NCBI GenBank assembly: GCA_937127435.1
Contig: CAKZLZ010000141.1
Coordinates: 1 to 40,962, forward strand
Length of the DNA stretch: 40,962 nucleotides
Source: an uncultured Verrucomicrobiota bacterium
GTDB lineage: Bacteria; Verrucomicrobiota; Kiritimatiellia; SS1-B-03-39; UBA6053
Direction of reading: 5' to 3'
The notes beneath the pieces are model-generated. The model worked only from the letters and a program-made list of their open reading frames with translations, had not been told where the DNA came from and searched no databases. Numbering within the stretch: the first letter of the stretch is position 1; each line of letters starts with the position of its first letter. The position numbers and the translations under genes were made by a program. This document shows positions 16,314-26,084 of the stretch, piece after piece.

Positions 16314-17195
16314 TCAGCTCGGTCGTTTCTCTCCGGCACGATATGCAGAAGGACTCAGATGATAGCAGCGTTTAAACGCCACGGAGAAGGCAAAGGCGTT
16401 GGCGTAACCCAGTAAACCCGCCAGCAACTCCAGCTTGTAATCGGTTCCGCGCAACAGCTCTGCTCCTTTTTGCATCCGCAAACCCGTTACCCATTGCAGT
16501 GGTGTCTCTCCCAGCAACTCTTTGCATATCCGGGAAAAATGATCCCCACAGATATGAAGTCCGGACGCGCGGGCCAGGCGGTCGACCGTCCAGGCCGCCG
16601 CTAAATCCGCTTCCACTTTTTCCCGGAGCAGAAAAAGCTGACTTCGCTGCAGATTTTTAAGATCAGAATGCCCCAAAGGATGAAATTCGCGTTCCAAATA
16701 GATACAGATCTGACGGACGAAAGCCGCCGATAACTCCGAGGATCCCGGCAAGCTGGATTCCAACTCCTTATATAAGCCCAGCACCGACGCCCGCAAAAAT
16801 GAACCCCATTGGGCGGGATATAAGCCACTCGGACGCGATGCCACATGTTCCCGCCACCAAAGCGAATCCGGATCAAAAACAAACCAGAGAATTTCCCAGG
16901 GAAATCCCTGCTTCAATCCGTAATGTTGCGACTCTCCTTCCCGACAAAGCAACAACGTTCCGGGGATCGCGTCGTAGTTCTGGCTCTGTTGACGGAACCA
17001 GCCTGCACCTTCCAGCGTAAACAGAAGTTGATGACCTTTTCGGTGCTGCCGCCTGATTTCATAAACATCCTTTTCAAGTCCGTGCCCGGCTGCGATCAGG
17101 CCTAAGGGTTCAAGAAAGGGATTTTCCGATTCCAGAGCCAGCACATGGCTTTCGTGGCAACACGGGGAAATTTTTATGATGTCGTTTTGAAACAT
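16314..17195 (-). CDS. AraC family transcriptional regulator
   Basis: About 293 residues. I use the ATG at 17195, which has GAGG six bases upstream; a GTG at 17210 is also in frame. The N-terminal cupin-like ligand domain (about 20-160) includes HQLLFTLEGAGWFR and GTLLLCREGESQHYGL. The C-terminal AraC double helix-turn-helix (about 195-290) has DRLARASGLHICGDHFSRICKELLGETPLQWVTGLRMQKGAELLR and the LLGYANAFAFSVAFKRCYHLSPSAYR signature. It is divergent from the GH127-sulfatase operon, with only 57 bp between the start codons, so it most likely controls that operon in response to a sugar. Confidence 0.92.
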   Translation of the reverse strand: MFQNDIIKISPCCHESHVLALESENPFLEPLGLIAAGHGLEKDVYEIRRQHRKGHQLLFTLEGAGWFRQQSQNYDAIPGTLLLCREGESQHYGLKQGFPWEILWFVFDPDSLWWREHVASRPSGLYPAQWGSFLRASVLGLYKELESSLPGSSELSAAFVRQICIYLEREFHPLGHSDLKNLQRSQLFLLREKVEADLAAAWTVDRLARASGLHICGDHFSRICKELLGETPLQWVTGLRMQKGAELLRGTDYKLELLAGLLGYANAFAFSVAFKRCYHLSPSAYRAGEKRPS

Positions 17196-17252
17196 GGGAA
17201 CCTCGGTCACAAATATGGTCCAAATCCGTGGCTTTTGATAGAACTAACTCCC
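17196..17252. promoter_or_regulatory. Shared divergent control region araC-type / GH127
   Basis: These 57 bases must hold both promoters and the regulator's binding site. GGTCAC (17205-17210) and the nearby ATGGTCC may be degenerate half-sites. I cannot fix -10/-35 boxes with confidence. Confidence 0.4.
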
Positions 17253-19298
17253 ATGAATATTGATCTGATTCCCTCTCTCACGCCTAAATTTTCCTCGCGA
17301 AACCCCCTCAACAACCAGGCCCCTTTGCATTCCTTGAAAATGTTTCAACTTCCTCTGGGGTCGGTGCGGCCGGGGGGCTGGCTTCGACATCAGTTGGATC
17401 TCATGCTGGAGGGGATGACCGGGCGTCTGGATGAAATCAGTCCTTTTCTCGACACGGAAAATGGCTGGTTTGTGGATGGAAATGAAGGCTGGGAGGAACA
17501 ACCCTACTGGTTGCGGGGCTACTATGCCTTGGCGGTTCACACTCAAAATCCGGCCGCCCTCCAAAAAGCTCAATCCTGGATCGAAGCGGTATTAAACAGT
17601 CAGACCGAAGAAGGATGGTTTGGATCCAGCTACCACCGGGCACGCAAGGGCAGTCGGGATCGGATAATTGCAGACCTGTGGCCGCACATGGTGATGTGCG
17701 ATGCCTTGCGTCTTCACTATGAATTTACCCGGGACGAACGGGTGATAAGCTGTATGACCCGGTTTTTCGATTACTGCCGGAATATTCCGGATGAAGAATT
17801 TATTCCCAGAGTCTGTGGGTCACAGTGGCAGGAATACCGCGAAGATTTTGGCGATTGGAAAGTCGGGGTACAAATGAAACGGGCCGGCGAAATGCTACCC
17901 CATCTGTATTGGCTCTACAACCAAACCGGTGAAGCAAATCTCCTCAAACTGGCCATCCGGTTTTATCATAGCATTTTGCCACCGGTGTCAGAGTTTCTGG
18001 ATATCCATGTGGTAAATTTTGTTCAGCGTTACGGATATCCCGCTCTTTACGGACAACAGGCCCATCCTGACCGCGGGGTGGAAGAAAGTGAATACTGGTA
18101 TGCACAACATATGGCAGTGTGGGGTCAACAACCCCGGGGCGCCTACGGTGCCGATGAAATGATCCGCTCCGGCAAAACCGATCCCAGTCAGGGAATGGAA
18201 ACCTGTGCCATGATCGAGTTTGCCCGCAAGTTTTATGAACTGGGTCGCATCACCGGTCAGGCCAAATATGCGGACCGTTGCGAAGATCTATTGTTCAATC
18301 ATTTTCCGGCCGCCCAAACTCCGGACCTCAAAGGTCTGCATTATCTGACCGCCAGCAACCTGCCCCAGTTGGACCACGGAAGCGGACATGATTTCTGGAA
18401 CGAGGAACAGGCGCGCAGCCGGAAGGAAGCGTATCCGATGCTTTCCTATTCTCCCCACCGCTATCGATGCTGTCAGCACAACGTCGCCATGGGTTGGCCT
18501 TTTTACGCTATGAATCTCTGGCAGGCCTCAGCCGACGGCGGACTGGTGGCATGGATGTACGGCCAATCAGAAGTAGAAACTGATCTTCCCGACTGCGGAC
18601 GGGTGCGCCTCTCCCAGTCGACCTCTTATCCATTCTCCGGCAAGGTGGAAATTTTGATCGAGGAAGGGAACGGAAATTTCCCAGTCTATTTGCGGATTCC
18701 CGCTTGGGCACATTCTCTGAGTCTGCATGTGAATGAAGAAACCCAAACCCTTAAACGGAATGGAAACGATTTTCTCCGCATCACCCGTTCGTGGAAACCA
18801 GGGGATAAAATATCTCTCGATTTTGAGATGACCTGCACCCAAACCCGGTGGCCACGAACCGGGTCCATCACTGTAGATCGAGGCCCCTTAAGTTATTCAC
18901 TGTTGATTGAAGAAGCGTGGAAAAAATGTGGAGGCAATGAACCGTGGCCGGAATGGGAAGTTTTCCCCTCCACCGAATGGAACATGGGCTATGTGACCGA
19001 TGAACAGGGCAAAGTACAAATTCTGAAAGAGGAATCTGTGAATACGCTTGCCGGCCAACCCTGGACGATAGAGAATGCGCCGATCAAACTGACCGCCCTC
19101 GTCCGGAAAATTCCCCAATGGACACTCGAGTCCGGCGGCAGTCCGCAGGAGCTTAGAAAGAGTCCGATTTTATCTACCGAACCCGATGAACAAATGACCC
19201 TGATTCCTATGGGCTGCGCCCGCTTGCGCATGAGTTGTTTGCCCGAAATCAATCAATCTCCGGAAGCCAGGATTTGGAGCAATTTCAAAGACTGCTAA
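17253..19298 (+). CDS. Glycoside hydrolase family 127 (DUF1680), beta-L-arabinofuranosidase-like
   Basis: About 681 residues from the ATG at 17253; the frame is open further upstream, but that part overlaps the regulator. The fold is an (alpha/alpha)6 barrel followed by beta-sandwich domains. The GH127 zinc site is visible: GMETCAMIE gives Glu316 and Cys318, and YRCCQHN gives Cys406 and Cys407, matching the Glu-Cys-Cys-Cys zinc cluster with its nucleophilic cysteine. Other family blocks are RPGGWLRHQLDLMLEGMTGRLDEISPF and GWEEQPYWLRGYYALA. No signal peptide is seen, so it probably acts on imported oligosaccharides. The sulfatase gene begins 14 bp downstream, implying an operon that breaks down a sulfated, arabinose- or similar-containing polysaccharide. 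Confidence 0.9.
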   Translation: MNIDLIPSLTPKFSSRNPLNNQAPLHSLKMFQLPLGSVRPGGWLRHQLDLMLEGMTGRLDEISPFLDTENGWFVDGNEGWEEQPYWLRGYYALAVHTQNPAALQKAQSWIEAVLNSQTEEGWFGSSYHRARKGSRDRIIADLWPHMVMCDALRLHYEFTRDERVISCMTRFFDYCRNIPDEEFIPRVCGSQWQEYREDFGDWKVGVQMKRAGEMLPHLYWLYNQTGEANLLKLAIRFYHSILPPVSEFLDIHVVNFVQRYGYPALYGQQAHPDRGVEESEYWYAQHMAVWGQQPRGAYGADEMIRSGKTDPSQGMETCAMIEFARKFYELGRITGQAKYADRCEDLLFNHFPAAQTPDLKGLHYLTASNLPQLDHGSGHDFWNEEQARSRKEAYPMLSYSPHRYRCCQHNVAMGWPFYAMNLWQASADGGLVAWMYGQSEVETDLPDCGRVRLSQSTSYPFSGKVEILIEEGNGNFPVYLRIPAWAHSLSLHVNEETQTLKRNGNDFLRITRSWKPGDKISLDFEMTCTQTRWPRTGSITVDRGPLSYSLLIEEAWKKCGGNEPWPEWEVFPSTEWNMGYVTDEQGKVQILKEESVNTLAGQPWTIENAPIKLTALVRKIPQWTLESGGSPQELRKSPILSTEPDEQMTLIPMGCARLRMSCLPEINQSPEARIWSNFKDC

Positions 19299-19311
19299 CC
19301 CAAAGATTTTT

Positions 19312-20760
19312 ATGAAAAATGATGCACCGAATATTCTCTGGATCTGTAGCGATCAACAACGTTGGAACACTTTGGGGTGTACCGGCAATCCCTGGGTGAA
19401 CACCCCGCATCTTAATCAACTCGCCGCCGGCGGATGTTTGTTTGAAAATGCTTTTTGCCAAAATCCTCTGTGCACGCCCAGCCGTGCCAGCTTTCTGACC
19501 GGACGCTTTCCGCGCACCACCCGTTGTTATCAAAATGGACAAAGCCTGCCCGCATCCGAAGTTCCGGTAACTGCCATCCTGGCGGATGCCGGTTACACCT
19601 GCGGGCTCGCCGGCAAGTTACACCTCGCGGCCTGTGATCCCTCCGTTTGTCCCGAAGAAGAACCCCGTATTCATGATGGCTACAGTGAATTTAATTGGTC
19701 CCATCATTCCTTTCCCGGCATGCGCAAAAGCAATCAATACCGTCAGTGGCTGGAAGACAAAGGCGAAACATTTCGTTGGACCGATCATCCTGAAACGGAA
19801 TTTGTAAAAGTAGGGATGCCGGACGAATTGCATCAAACCACCTGGTGTGCGGAAAAAGCGATAGCGTTTATGAATGCCCATGCGGAGGATGATGCGCCTT
19901 GGTTATTTTCCGTAAACATGTTCGATCCCCACAGCGCTTTTGATCCTCCGCAAAGCCGCCTCGACCCCTATCTTGAAAAGTTGGACGACATTCCCCTGCC
20001 CCATTTTATTCCCGGAGAATTGGAGAACAAACCCATCTGGCAATCGATCGATCATCAGGGATCCCACGGCGGAAAAAGTCCGCTTGCCTATACCCGCTTA
20101 AATGAACGTGAACACCGACTGATCCGCGCAGCGTATTGGGCGATGTGCGATCTTATCGACGATCAGGTCGGACACATGTTGAGGGCCCTCGAAGAAAGTG
20201 GTCAGTTGGAAAACACCCTGGTCATTTACATGAGTGATCATGGAGAGATGCTAGGTGATCACGGAATCTATTTGAAAGGTCCGTATCTCTATGAAGAGTT
20301 AATTCATGTTCCCCTGATTTTTTCCTTCCCCGGGAAAATTATCCCGCAACGAAGTACTGCGTTGGTCGAGTTAATGGATCTTCCCCAAACTTTGCTCGAC
20401 GCCGCGGGCATTCCTGCACCCGCGAGCATGCAAGGTCAAACATTGTGGCCCCTGCTCACGGGTGCGGCCGACTCCGGCCTTCACAAACCGGATGTCTATT
20501 GTGAATTTTACGATGCCATGTCCTGTCATCAAAATCCGTCTCCACGTCTAAGTATGATCCGTGACACCCACTACAAACTGGTGGTGGACCATTGTCATTC
20601 CCAGGGCGAATTATATAATTTAAAAACGGATATTCATGAACACCAGAATCTTTGGGAGGACCCCGCCTACAACCTCATCAAATCCGATCTGTTGCTTCGC
20701 CTGAGCAACCGCATGGCTTCCACGGTTGACCCTACCCCTTTCAGGACCGCTCCATGGTAG
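19312..20760 (+). CDS. Type I sulfatase
   Basis: 482 residues, alkaline-phosphatase superfamily. NILWICSDQQRWNTLGCTGNP supplies the metal-binding Asp pair. LCTPSRASFLTGR holds the C-x-P-S-R motif whose Cys54 is oxidised to formylglycine by a separate maturase. VYMSDHGEMLGDHG (second metal site) and KGPYLYEELIHVPLIFSFPG are also family features, and the C-terminal LYNLKTDIHEHQNLW block is typical of polysaccharide sulfatases. There is no obvious signal peptide, so the enzyme may be cytosolic and act on imported sulfated oligosaccharides together with the GH127 enzyme encoded 14 bp upstream. The sulfated sugar cannot be named from sequence. Confidence 0.93.
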   Translation: MKNDAPNILWICSDQQRWNTLGCTGNPWVNTPHLNQLAAGGCLFENAFCQNPLCTPSRASFLTGRFPRTTRCYQNGQSLPASEVPVTAILADAGYTCGLAGKLHLAACDPSVCPEEEPRIHDGYSEFNWSHHSFPGMRKSNQYRQWLEDKGETFRWTDHPETEFVKVGMPDELHQTTWCAEKAIAFMNAHAEDDAPWLFSVNMFDPHSAFDPPQSRLDPYLEKLDDIPLPHFIPGELENKPIWQSIDHQGSHGGKSPLAYTRLNEREHRLIRAAYWAMCDLIDDQVGHMLRALEESGQLENTLVIYMSDHGEMLGDHGIYLKGPYLYEELIHVPLIFSFPGKIIPQRSTALVELMDLPQTLLDAAGIPAPASMQGQTLWPLLTGAADSGLHKPDVYCEFYDAMSCHQNPSPRLSMIRDTHYKLVVDHCHSQGELYNLKTDIHEHQNLWEDPAYNLIKSDLLLRLSNRMASTVDPTPFRTAPW

Positions 20761-20840
20761 ATAAAAAACCGAATCTGGTATATATTTTCGGGAGGTTTCG
20801 GGATTAGAAAATAAAATTTTATCAAAGGGTTTCTTTTTTG

Positions 20841-20860
20841 CGGGGACAAGAATGTCCCCG
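20841..20860. repeat. REP-like hairpin with AGAA tetraloop
   Basis: CGGGGACA (20841-20848) and TGTCCCCG (20853-20860) are perfect inverse 8-mers around AGAA. It sits between the convergent sulfatase and tgt genes, preceded by a T-rich stretch, and is followed by ATCCA as in the GATCC-containing repeats at 739 and 3126. Confidence 0.6.
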
Positions 20861-20875
20861 ATCCAAAGTTGAGAC

Positions 20876-22036
<1,161 letters not shown>

Positions 22037-22070
22037 TCAGGCAATGCTTTTATAGATAATAAGAAAGGGT

Positions 22071-22099
22071 TTGTAATCATTGCTAAATCCCCCTATTTT
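22071..22099 (+). promoter_or_regulatory. Promoter of the DnaQ-like exonuclease gene
   Basis: -35 TTGTAA (22071-22076), 17-bp spacer, -10 TATTTT (22094-22099), then 6 nt to the ATG at 22106. The start point should fall on or beside the ATG. Confidence 0.6.
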
Positions 22100-22105
22100 C
22101 AATGC

Positions 22106-22717
22106 ATGATTGATTTTGTAGCATTTGATTTAGAAACCACGGGTATTATGCCCCTCGAAGATGGCATTGTGGAAATTGGCGCGGTTAAATTTATCGACGG
22201 CCTCCCCCAGAAAGATTTTTGTATGCTGGTAAACCCCGGAATGGAAATTCCGATTGAAGCGTATAAAGTTCATGGCATCAGCAATGAAGAAGTGAAAGAC
22301 AAGCCCCCGATTGCGGATATTATGGCTCCTTTCACTGAATACTGCGGGGAACTCCCTTTGGTGGCCCACAATGCCAAATTTGATTTCAAGTTTTTGGAAG
22401 CGGCCGTGAAACGGGACAAATGCAAGGCCCCCACCGGTCAAGTGTTGGATACCTACGGCCTGGCCAAAAAAGTATTCCCGGGCATGCTGAATTACCGTTT
22501 GGAGACGCTGACCAAATTTTTCGAATTTCCGAACACCGTTTTCCACCGTGCATCCGAAGATGCTGAATATTGTGGCAAAGTTTTCCTGCGAATTCTGGAA
22601 ACGCTGGAAAAAAATGATATTTCCACTGAAGTGCCTTCTTTGGTTCAACTCGGGGAAATGCGGGAGATGCGTTTTCCGCAAATCGCTCCCGCCGGCGAAC
22701 AACTAGGGTTGTTTTAA
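22106..22717 (+). CDS. DnaQ/DEDDh family 3'-5' exonuclease
   Basis: 203 residues. The exonuclease motifs are FVAFDLETTGIMPLEDGIVEIGAVKF (ExoI Asp and Glu), PLVAHNAKFDFKFLE (ExoII Asp) and HRASEDAEYCGKVF (ExoIII His and Asp). It resembles the epsilon proofreading subunit or a free-standing PolC-type exonuclease. With no polymerase domain it cannot be assigned as dnaQ proper. The last residues (EQLGLF) resemble a QL-x-LF clamp-binding peptide, which would tether it to the beta clamp. No ribosome-binding site is visible, and the promoter ends 6 nt before the ATG. Confidence 0.9.
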   Translation: MIDFVAFDLETTGIMPLEDGIVEIGAVKFIDGLPQKDFCMLVNPGMEIPIEAYKVHGISNEEVKDKPPIADIMAPFTEYCGELPLVAHNAKFDFKFLEAAVKRDKCKAPTGQVLDTYGLAKKVFPGMLNYRLETLTKFFEFPNTVFHRASEDAEYCGKVFLRILETLEKNDISTEVPSLVQLGEMREMRFPQIAPAGEQLGLF

Positions 22718-22726
22718 ATCGCAGTA

Positions 22727-22857
22727 TCCACGCACGGCGTGCGTGAAAATAATGGCTTTAGCTCTTGTTTGATTTCTAAAGCGTAGTTCATGCACTCCGT
22801 GCGTGAAAATAATGGCTTTAGCTCTTGTTTCATTTCCACGCACGGAGTGCGTGGACT
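22727..22857. repeat. Two 60-bp direct repeats with terminal palindromes
   Basis: The 30-base stretches at 22741-22770 and 22801-22830 are identical, giving an exact 60-bp period. The ends are palindromic (CACGCACGGAGTGCGTG near 22837-22853). The inverse of this element recurs at 27664-27738. It lies between the 3' ends of the DnaQ-like and adenosyltransferase genes. Confidence 0.75.
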
Positions 22858-23395
22858 ACATTTTTTTCCGCGGAATGACTGCATCCCCTTCCATCTGCCG
22901 GGCCAACAACCATAAATGATCCGAAATCCGGTTGAGCCAGGTTAATACCAGTGGATTGTGGAGAAAATCGGCATTCCATAATGCGGTGGCTTCCTGTTCA
23001 CATCGACGGAAGACACAGCGGGCATGATCCAAATGTGCGGCCACCAGATTTCCTCCCGGCAACACAAAACCTTTCGGCATGGGAGTCACTGCCTCCAAAT
23101 CATCCCGCATTTTGTCTAAAGTCGCCATAAAGGCTTCATCTACCCGTTTGCGTTTTCGGGCCTGATCATCCGGATGGGTCGCCAATTCGGCGCCAACTTC
23201 AAAGGCTGCGTTTTGAATGTAGAGAATCTGCTCCTTTAAAGATTCTGAATCTGTGGTCGCCCGCACAATCCCCAATACACTTACGGCTTCATCCAAAGCC
23301 CCATAAGCACGGGGTGCCAAATCGGATTTTGAAACTTCCTGTCCGGAAAAGAGTCGGGTGCGGCCTTTGTCGCCATTTTTTGTGGTGATGCTCAT
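22856..23395 (-). CDS. PduO-type cob(I)alamin adenosyltransferase
   Basis: 179 residues. It transfers the adenosyl group of ATP to reduced cobalamin, making adenosylcobalamin. The N-terminal ATP site TKNGDKGRTRLFSG is characteristic of the PduO family, followed by YGALDEAVSVLGIVRA, an IQNAAFEVGAEL helix, FVLPGGNLVAAHLDHARCVFRRCEQEA, and LTWLNRISDHLWLLAR at the C-terminus. It forms a trimeric helical bundle in the cytosol. No cobalamin riboswitch is present; the promoter (TAGACA-17-TATTAA) ends 7 nt before the ATG. The stop codon touches the repeat at 22727-22857. Confidence 0.93.
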   Translation of the reverse strand: MSITTKNGDKGRTRLFSGQEVSKSDLAPRAYGALDEAVSVLGIVRATTDSESLKEQILYIQNAAFEVGAELATHPDDQARKRKRVDEAFMATLDKMRDDLEAVTPMPKGFVLPGGNLVAAHLDHARCVFRRCEQEATALWNADFLHNPLVLTWLNRISDHLWLLARQMEGDAVIPRKKM

Positions 23396-23402
23396 GTCAA
23401 AT

Positions 23403-23431
23403 TTAATAGAGAGATTGATGAAGCTTGTCTA
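23403..23431 (-). promoter_or_regulatory. Promoter of the adenosyltransferase gene
   Basis: Minus strand: -35 TAGACA (23431-23426), 17-bp spacer, -10 TATTAA (23408-23403), then 7 nt to the ATG at 23395. A leaderless or 0-1 nt leader transcript is predicted. Confidence 0.6.
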
Positions 23432-23440
23432 TGAAAGAAA

Positions 23441-23526
23441 GCGAACATCGAACGTTCAACATTGAAGACAGAACATCGAAGGTATATTTCAAGGTTGGAT
23501 GTTGAATGTTCGATGTTCAGCGTTCG
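23441..23526. repeat. Inverted repeat GAACATCGAAC...GTTCGATGTTC
   Basis: Bases 23443-23462 and 23499-23518 are inverse 20-mers with one mismatch, and a further GAACATCGAA lies between them. The element ends 3 bp from the DeoR-type stop codon and lies upstream of the adenosyltransferase promoter. It could terminate the regulator transcript, but it looks like a dispersed intergenic repeat. Confidence 0.65.
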
Positions 23527-23529
23527 CCT

Positions 23530-24291
23530 TTATTTTTCCTTCAGCACTCTCAGCCCGGCCCGTGAAAGCGCTTTGTCATGTTCCCGGCTTATTTTAGGAT
23601 CGGTAATCACCACGTCCACATCCTCAATTGCCGCAAAGAAATATCGGGATCTCGAATCCATTTTACTATGATCCGCCAACAATATGACTTTTTCGGCGTG
23701 ATGAATCACCGCCCTTTTTAAATTCATATGTCGTACCGAGGCATCGCTGAAGCCGCGTTGAAAATCCAGGGCCTTACAACCTAAAATCGCTTTGGTAATG
23801 TGTATACTGGTCAACATTTGCTCCGCCAAAGGACCGGTAAAACTCGCGTGCCGCCGGTCATACAAGCCTCCGGTCGAAACCAATTCCACATTGGTCAGGT
23901 TCGAGAGGGTCCGGAAAATGGGTTCGGAGTGGGTTAAGACCGTACAGCGAATATCCGGAAAAATGCGGGCCAACTGAAAAGCTGTGGTACTGCCATCAAA
24001 AAAGACCACGTCTTCTTCTTCAATTTCATTCAGCGCACAGCGGGCAATACTGCGTTTGGCATCCACCTCTTCCATCTGACGGTGTTGATACGGAAGGGGA
24101 TCCCGTTCTGAAATAATGGGAATCGCTCCGCCATGAATTCTTTTTAAGCGTCCTTCATTCTCCAGTTTCAACAAATCGCGCCGAATGGTTTCTTCGGTGA
24201 CATCCATCCGCGAAGCCAAATCCGATACCCGCACGCCCCCTTGATGTTCGAGGGTTTGAAGAATTTCTGCATGTCGTTGAGGCTGAAACAC
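23530..24291 (-). CDS. DeoR family transcriptional regulator
   Basis: 253 residues starting at a GTG (24291). The N-terminal DeoR helix-turn-helix is clear: RHAEILQTLEHQGGVRVSDLASRMDVTEETIRRDLLKLENEGRLKRIHGGA. The C-terminal DeoR sensor domain has the ISOCOT-like fold with VVFFDGSTTAFQLAR, LVSTGGLYDRRHASFTGPLAE, LGCKALDFQRGFSD and VILLADHSKMDSRSRYFFAAIEDVDVVITD. The effector is usually a sugar phosphate. It is divergent from rsmB and has no metabolic operon attached, so its target is unknown. Confidence 0.93.
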   Translation of the reverse strand: MFQPQRHAEILQTLEHQGGVRVSDLASRMDVTEETIRRDLLKLENEGRLKRIHGGAIPIISERDPLPYQHRQMEEVDAKRSIARCALNEIEEEDVVFFDGSTTAFQLARIFPDIRCTVLTHSEPIFRTLSNLTNVELVSTGGLYDRRHASFTGPLAEQMLTSIHITKAILGCKALDFQRGFSDASVRHMNLKRAVIHHAEKVILLADHSKMDSRSRYFFAAIEDVDVVITDPKISREHDKALSRAGLRVLKEK

Positions 24292-24380
24292 GTTGAGAAG
24301 AGGGGGAAAGTATGCTTAATGGACTTTCATCATAATCTTTTCATCAAAAAGTACAACGCAATAGAATCATCCCCTCCTCT

Positions 24381-25658
24381 ATGAATTCAGAAATCAATTC
24401 CAACCCATCTCCGGAAAGAGACCAGGCCATCAGTTTGCTCAAAGACTGGATTCTTAAAGGATCTTTGCCCTCGGATTCCGGCGACTGGCAAAACTGCAGT
24501 TCGTTAACCCGGGAAATTGTTTTTACCTGTATGCGTCATCGGGGATCTTTGGATGCCTGGATCGATCAACTTTCACATAAACGTCCCTCTCAAATTATGA
24601 TTCCCTCTTTGTGGGTGGGTTTATGCCAGATTCTTCTCCTCGACGGTGTCCCGGAACATGCAGCCGTGCATGAAACCCTCGAAGCGGCCAAACGTTCCGG
24701 CGTACCCCCAGCCCGTATCGGCTTTGCCAACGCCCTGTTCCGGAGAGCCCTGCGGGAAAAGAACGAATTATTAAGTTGGTCAGAAAATCAGTTACCGGGA
24801 ATCCGGTATTCTCATCCGAAAATGTTGGTCGACCGTTGGACGGAAAGTTTTGGTGAAGATAAAACCGAAGAAATCCTCTACTGGAATCAACAACGATCCT
24901 TTACCTATGCCCGACTCACGTCCATCGGTCGTAAACTTCATTCAGAACTGGGTCTGCCTGAAGGGTCGGTTCCACACATTTTTGATGGAAAAGAAACAGA
25001 TTTTTATCAGTTGCCCCGAAGCTTTTCGCCTCAGGAACTTCCTGATTTCTATGCAGGAGCCTGGTATATTCAGGATCCATCCACTTCCATGGCTCCACGG
25101 ATGCTCAATGTTCAGCCCGGAGAAAGAGTTTTAGATGCCTGTGCTGCCCCGGGTGGGAAAACCACGATTTTGGCAGAGGCTTTGGGAGAGGAATCGAAAC
25201 TTTTATTGGCCTGTGACCCCAATCCAAAACGCTGTCGACGTCTCCAGGAAAATTTGGACCGCTTGCAATTTACAGATGTACAAGTTAGAGCCAGAGAAAT
25301 TACCGGAATATCAGTATCTAAAGACGGACTGTTTGATGCCATCCTTTTAGATGTCCCTTGTAGCAATACCGGGGTTTATCAACGGCGGCCGGATGCCAAA
25401 TGGAGTTTCCGGAGAAAGTTGCTTACCGGCCTGATCCAACTTCAGTATCAAATCCTGCAGGATGCCATAGCGCTTCTCAAACCCGGAGGACGTTTGGTTT
25501 ACAGTACTTGTAGTATTGAAGTGGAAGAAACCACACGTCAAATGGAAAACTGGCTGGGTCAACATCCGGAATGCCACCTGGAGAGCCAAAGGTTGTTGCT
25601 TCCCGGTGAAGAAAAATGTGATGGCGCCTTTGCGGCCCTTATTCGAAAGAATGCATAA
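24381..25658 (+). CDS. rsmB: 16S rRNA m5C methyltransferase RsmB (Sun) family
   Basis: 425 residues. The N-terminal NusB-like RNA-binding domain (about 10-140) shows the LLLDGVPEHAAVHETLEAAKRSG block. The Rossmann methyltransferase domain has DACAAPGGKTTILAEAL (SAM loop), DVPCSNTGVYQRRPDAKWSF (motif IV with the first catalytic cysteine context) and LVYSTCSIEVEETTRQM (motif VI with TCS cysteine). RsmB methylates C967 of 16S rRNA. The C-terminus is slightly shortened but normal (GAFAALIRK). It is the last gene before the 727-bp gap with repeats and the candidate origin. Confidence 0.93.
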   Translation: MNSEINSNPSPERDQAISLLKDWILKGSLPSDSGDWQNCSSLTREIVFTCMRHRGSLDAWIDQLSHKRPSQIMIPSLWVGLCQILLLDGVPEHAAVHETLEAAKRSGVPPARIGFANALFRRALREKNELLSWSENQLPGIRYSHPKMLVDRWTESFGEDKTEEILYWNQQRSFTYARLTSIGRKLHSELGLPEGSVPHIFDGKETDFYQLPRSFSPQELPDFYAGAWYIQDPSTSMAPRMLNVQPGERVLDACAAPGGKTTILAEALGEESKLLLACDPNPKRCRRLQENLDRLQFTDVQVRAREITGISVSKDGLFDAILLDVPCSNTGVYQRRPDAKWSFRRKLLTGLIQLQYQILQDAIALLKPGGRLVYSTCSIEVEETTRQMENWLGQHPECHLESQRLLLPGEEKCDGAFAALIRKNA

Positions 25659-25669
25659 AATTTCTTAGG

Positions 25670-26075
25670 GTTCTCTCCAAGCAAGGGAATGCGAAGGGTT
25701 AGGTGGAACTTGGGTTCTGAAACCGGATCCCTGAAGGTATCCGATAGAACCGCCTAAAGTCGGGACTCCGAACCCAGTCGAGTGGGACTCCAGTGGGAAA
25801 GTTCAGAGTTCCATCTTTAGATGGTTTTCCCGAAGCGTTTACGCAAAGGGTCTCTCGGAACACGGGTTCTGAAACCGGATCCCTGAAGGTATCCTATAGA
25901 ACCGCCTGAAGTCGGGACTCCGAACCCAGTCAGTGGGACTCCAGAGGGAAAGTTCAGAGTTCCATCTTTAGATGGTTTTCCTGAAGCGTTTACGCGAAGG
26001 GTCTCGCGGAACCCGGGTTCAGAAACAGCATACCAAAAGGTCTCCTTAAAACTCTCTAAAATCGGTATTCAAAAG
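25670..26075. repeat. Tandem array of ~152-bp units
   Basis: Unit 1 starts at 25712 and unit 2 at 25864 (period 152), and a decayed unit 3 starts at 26015 (period 151). A partial degenerate unit precedes unit 1. Units 1 and 2 are over 90% identical. Each is packed with hairpins: GGTTCT...AGAACC enclosing GGATCC...GGTATCC, then CCATCTTTAGATGG and GCGTTTACGC within CCC...GGG. There is no coding frame conserved through the array. Together with the next feature it fills the 25659-26385 gap between convergent gene ends. Confidence 0.85.
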
Positions 26076-26084
26076 TTATTCCTA

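Noticed and set aside
22130..22702. Minus-strand frame of 190 codons
   Set aside because: It lies wholly inside the DnaQ-like gene and is rich in Phe and His, as expected for an antisense shadow.
22396..23395. Cobalamin riboswitch for the adenosyltransferase gene
   Set aside because: The promoter ends 7 nt before the ATG, leaving no room for a leader RNA.
25712..26020. CRISPR-like array
   Set aside because: Units are about 152 bp and near-identical over their whole length, without unique spacers, and no cas gene is nearby.
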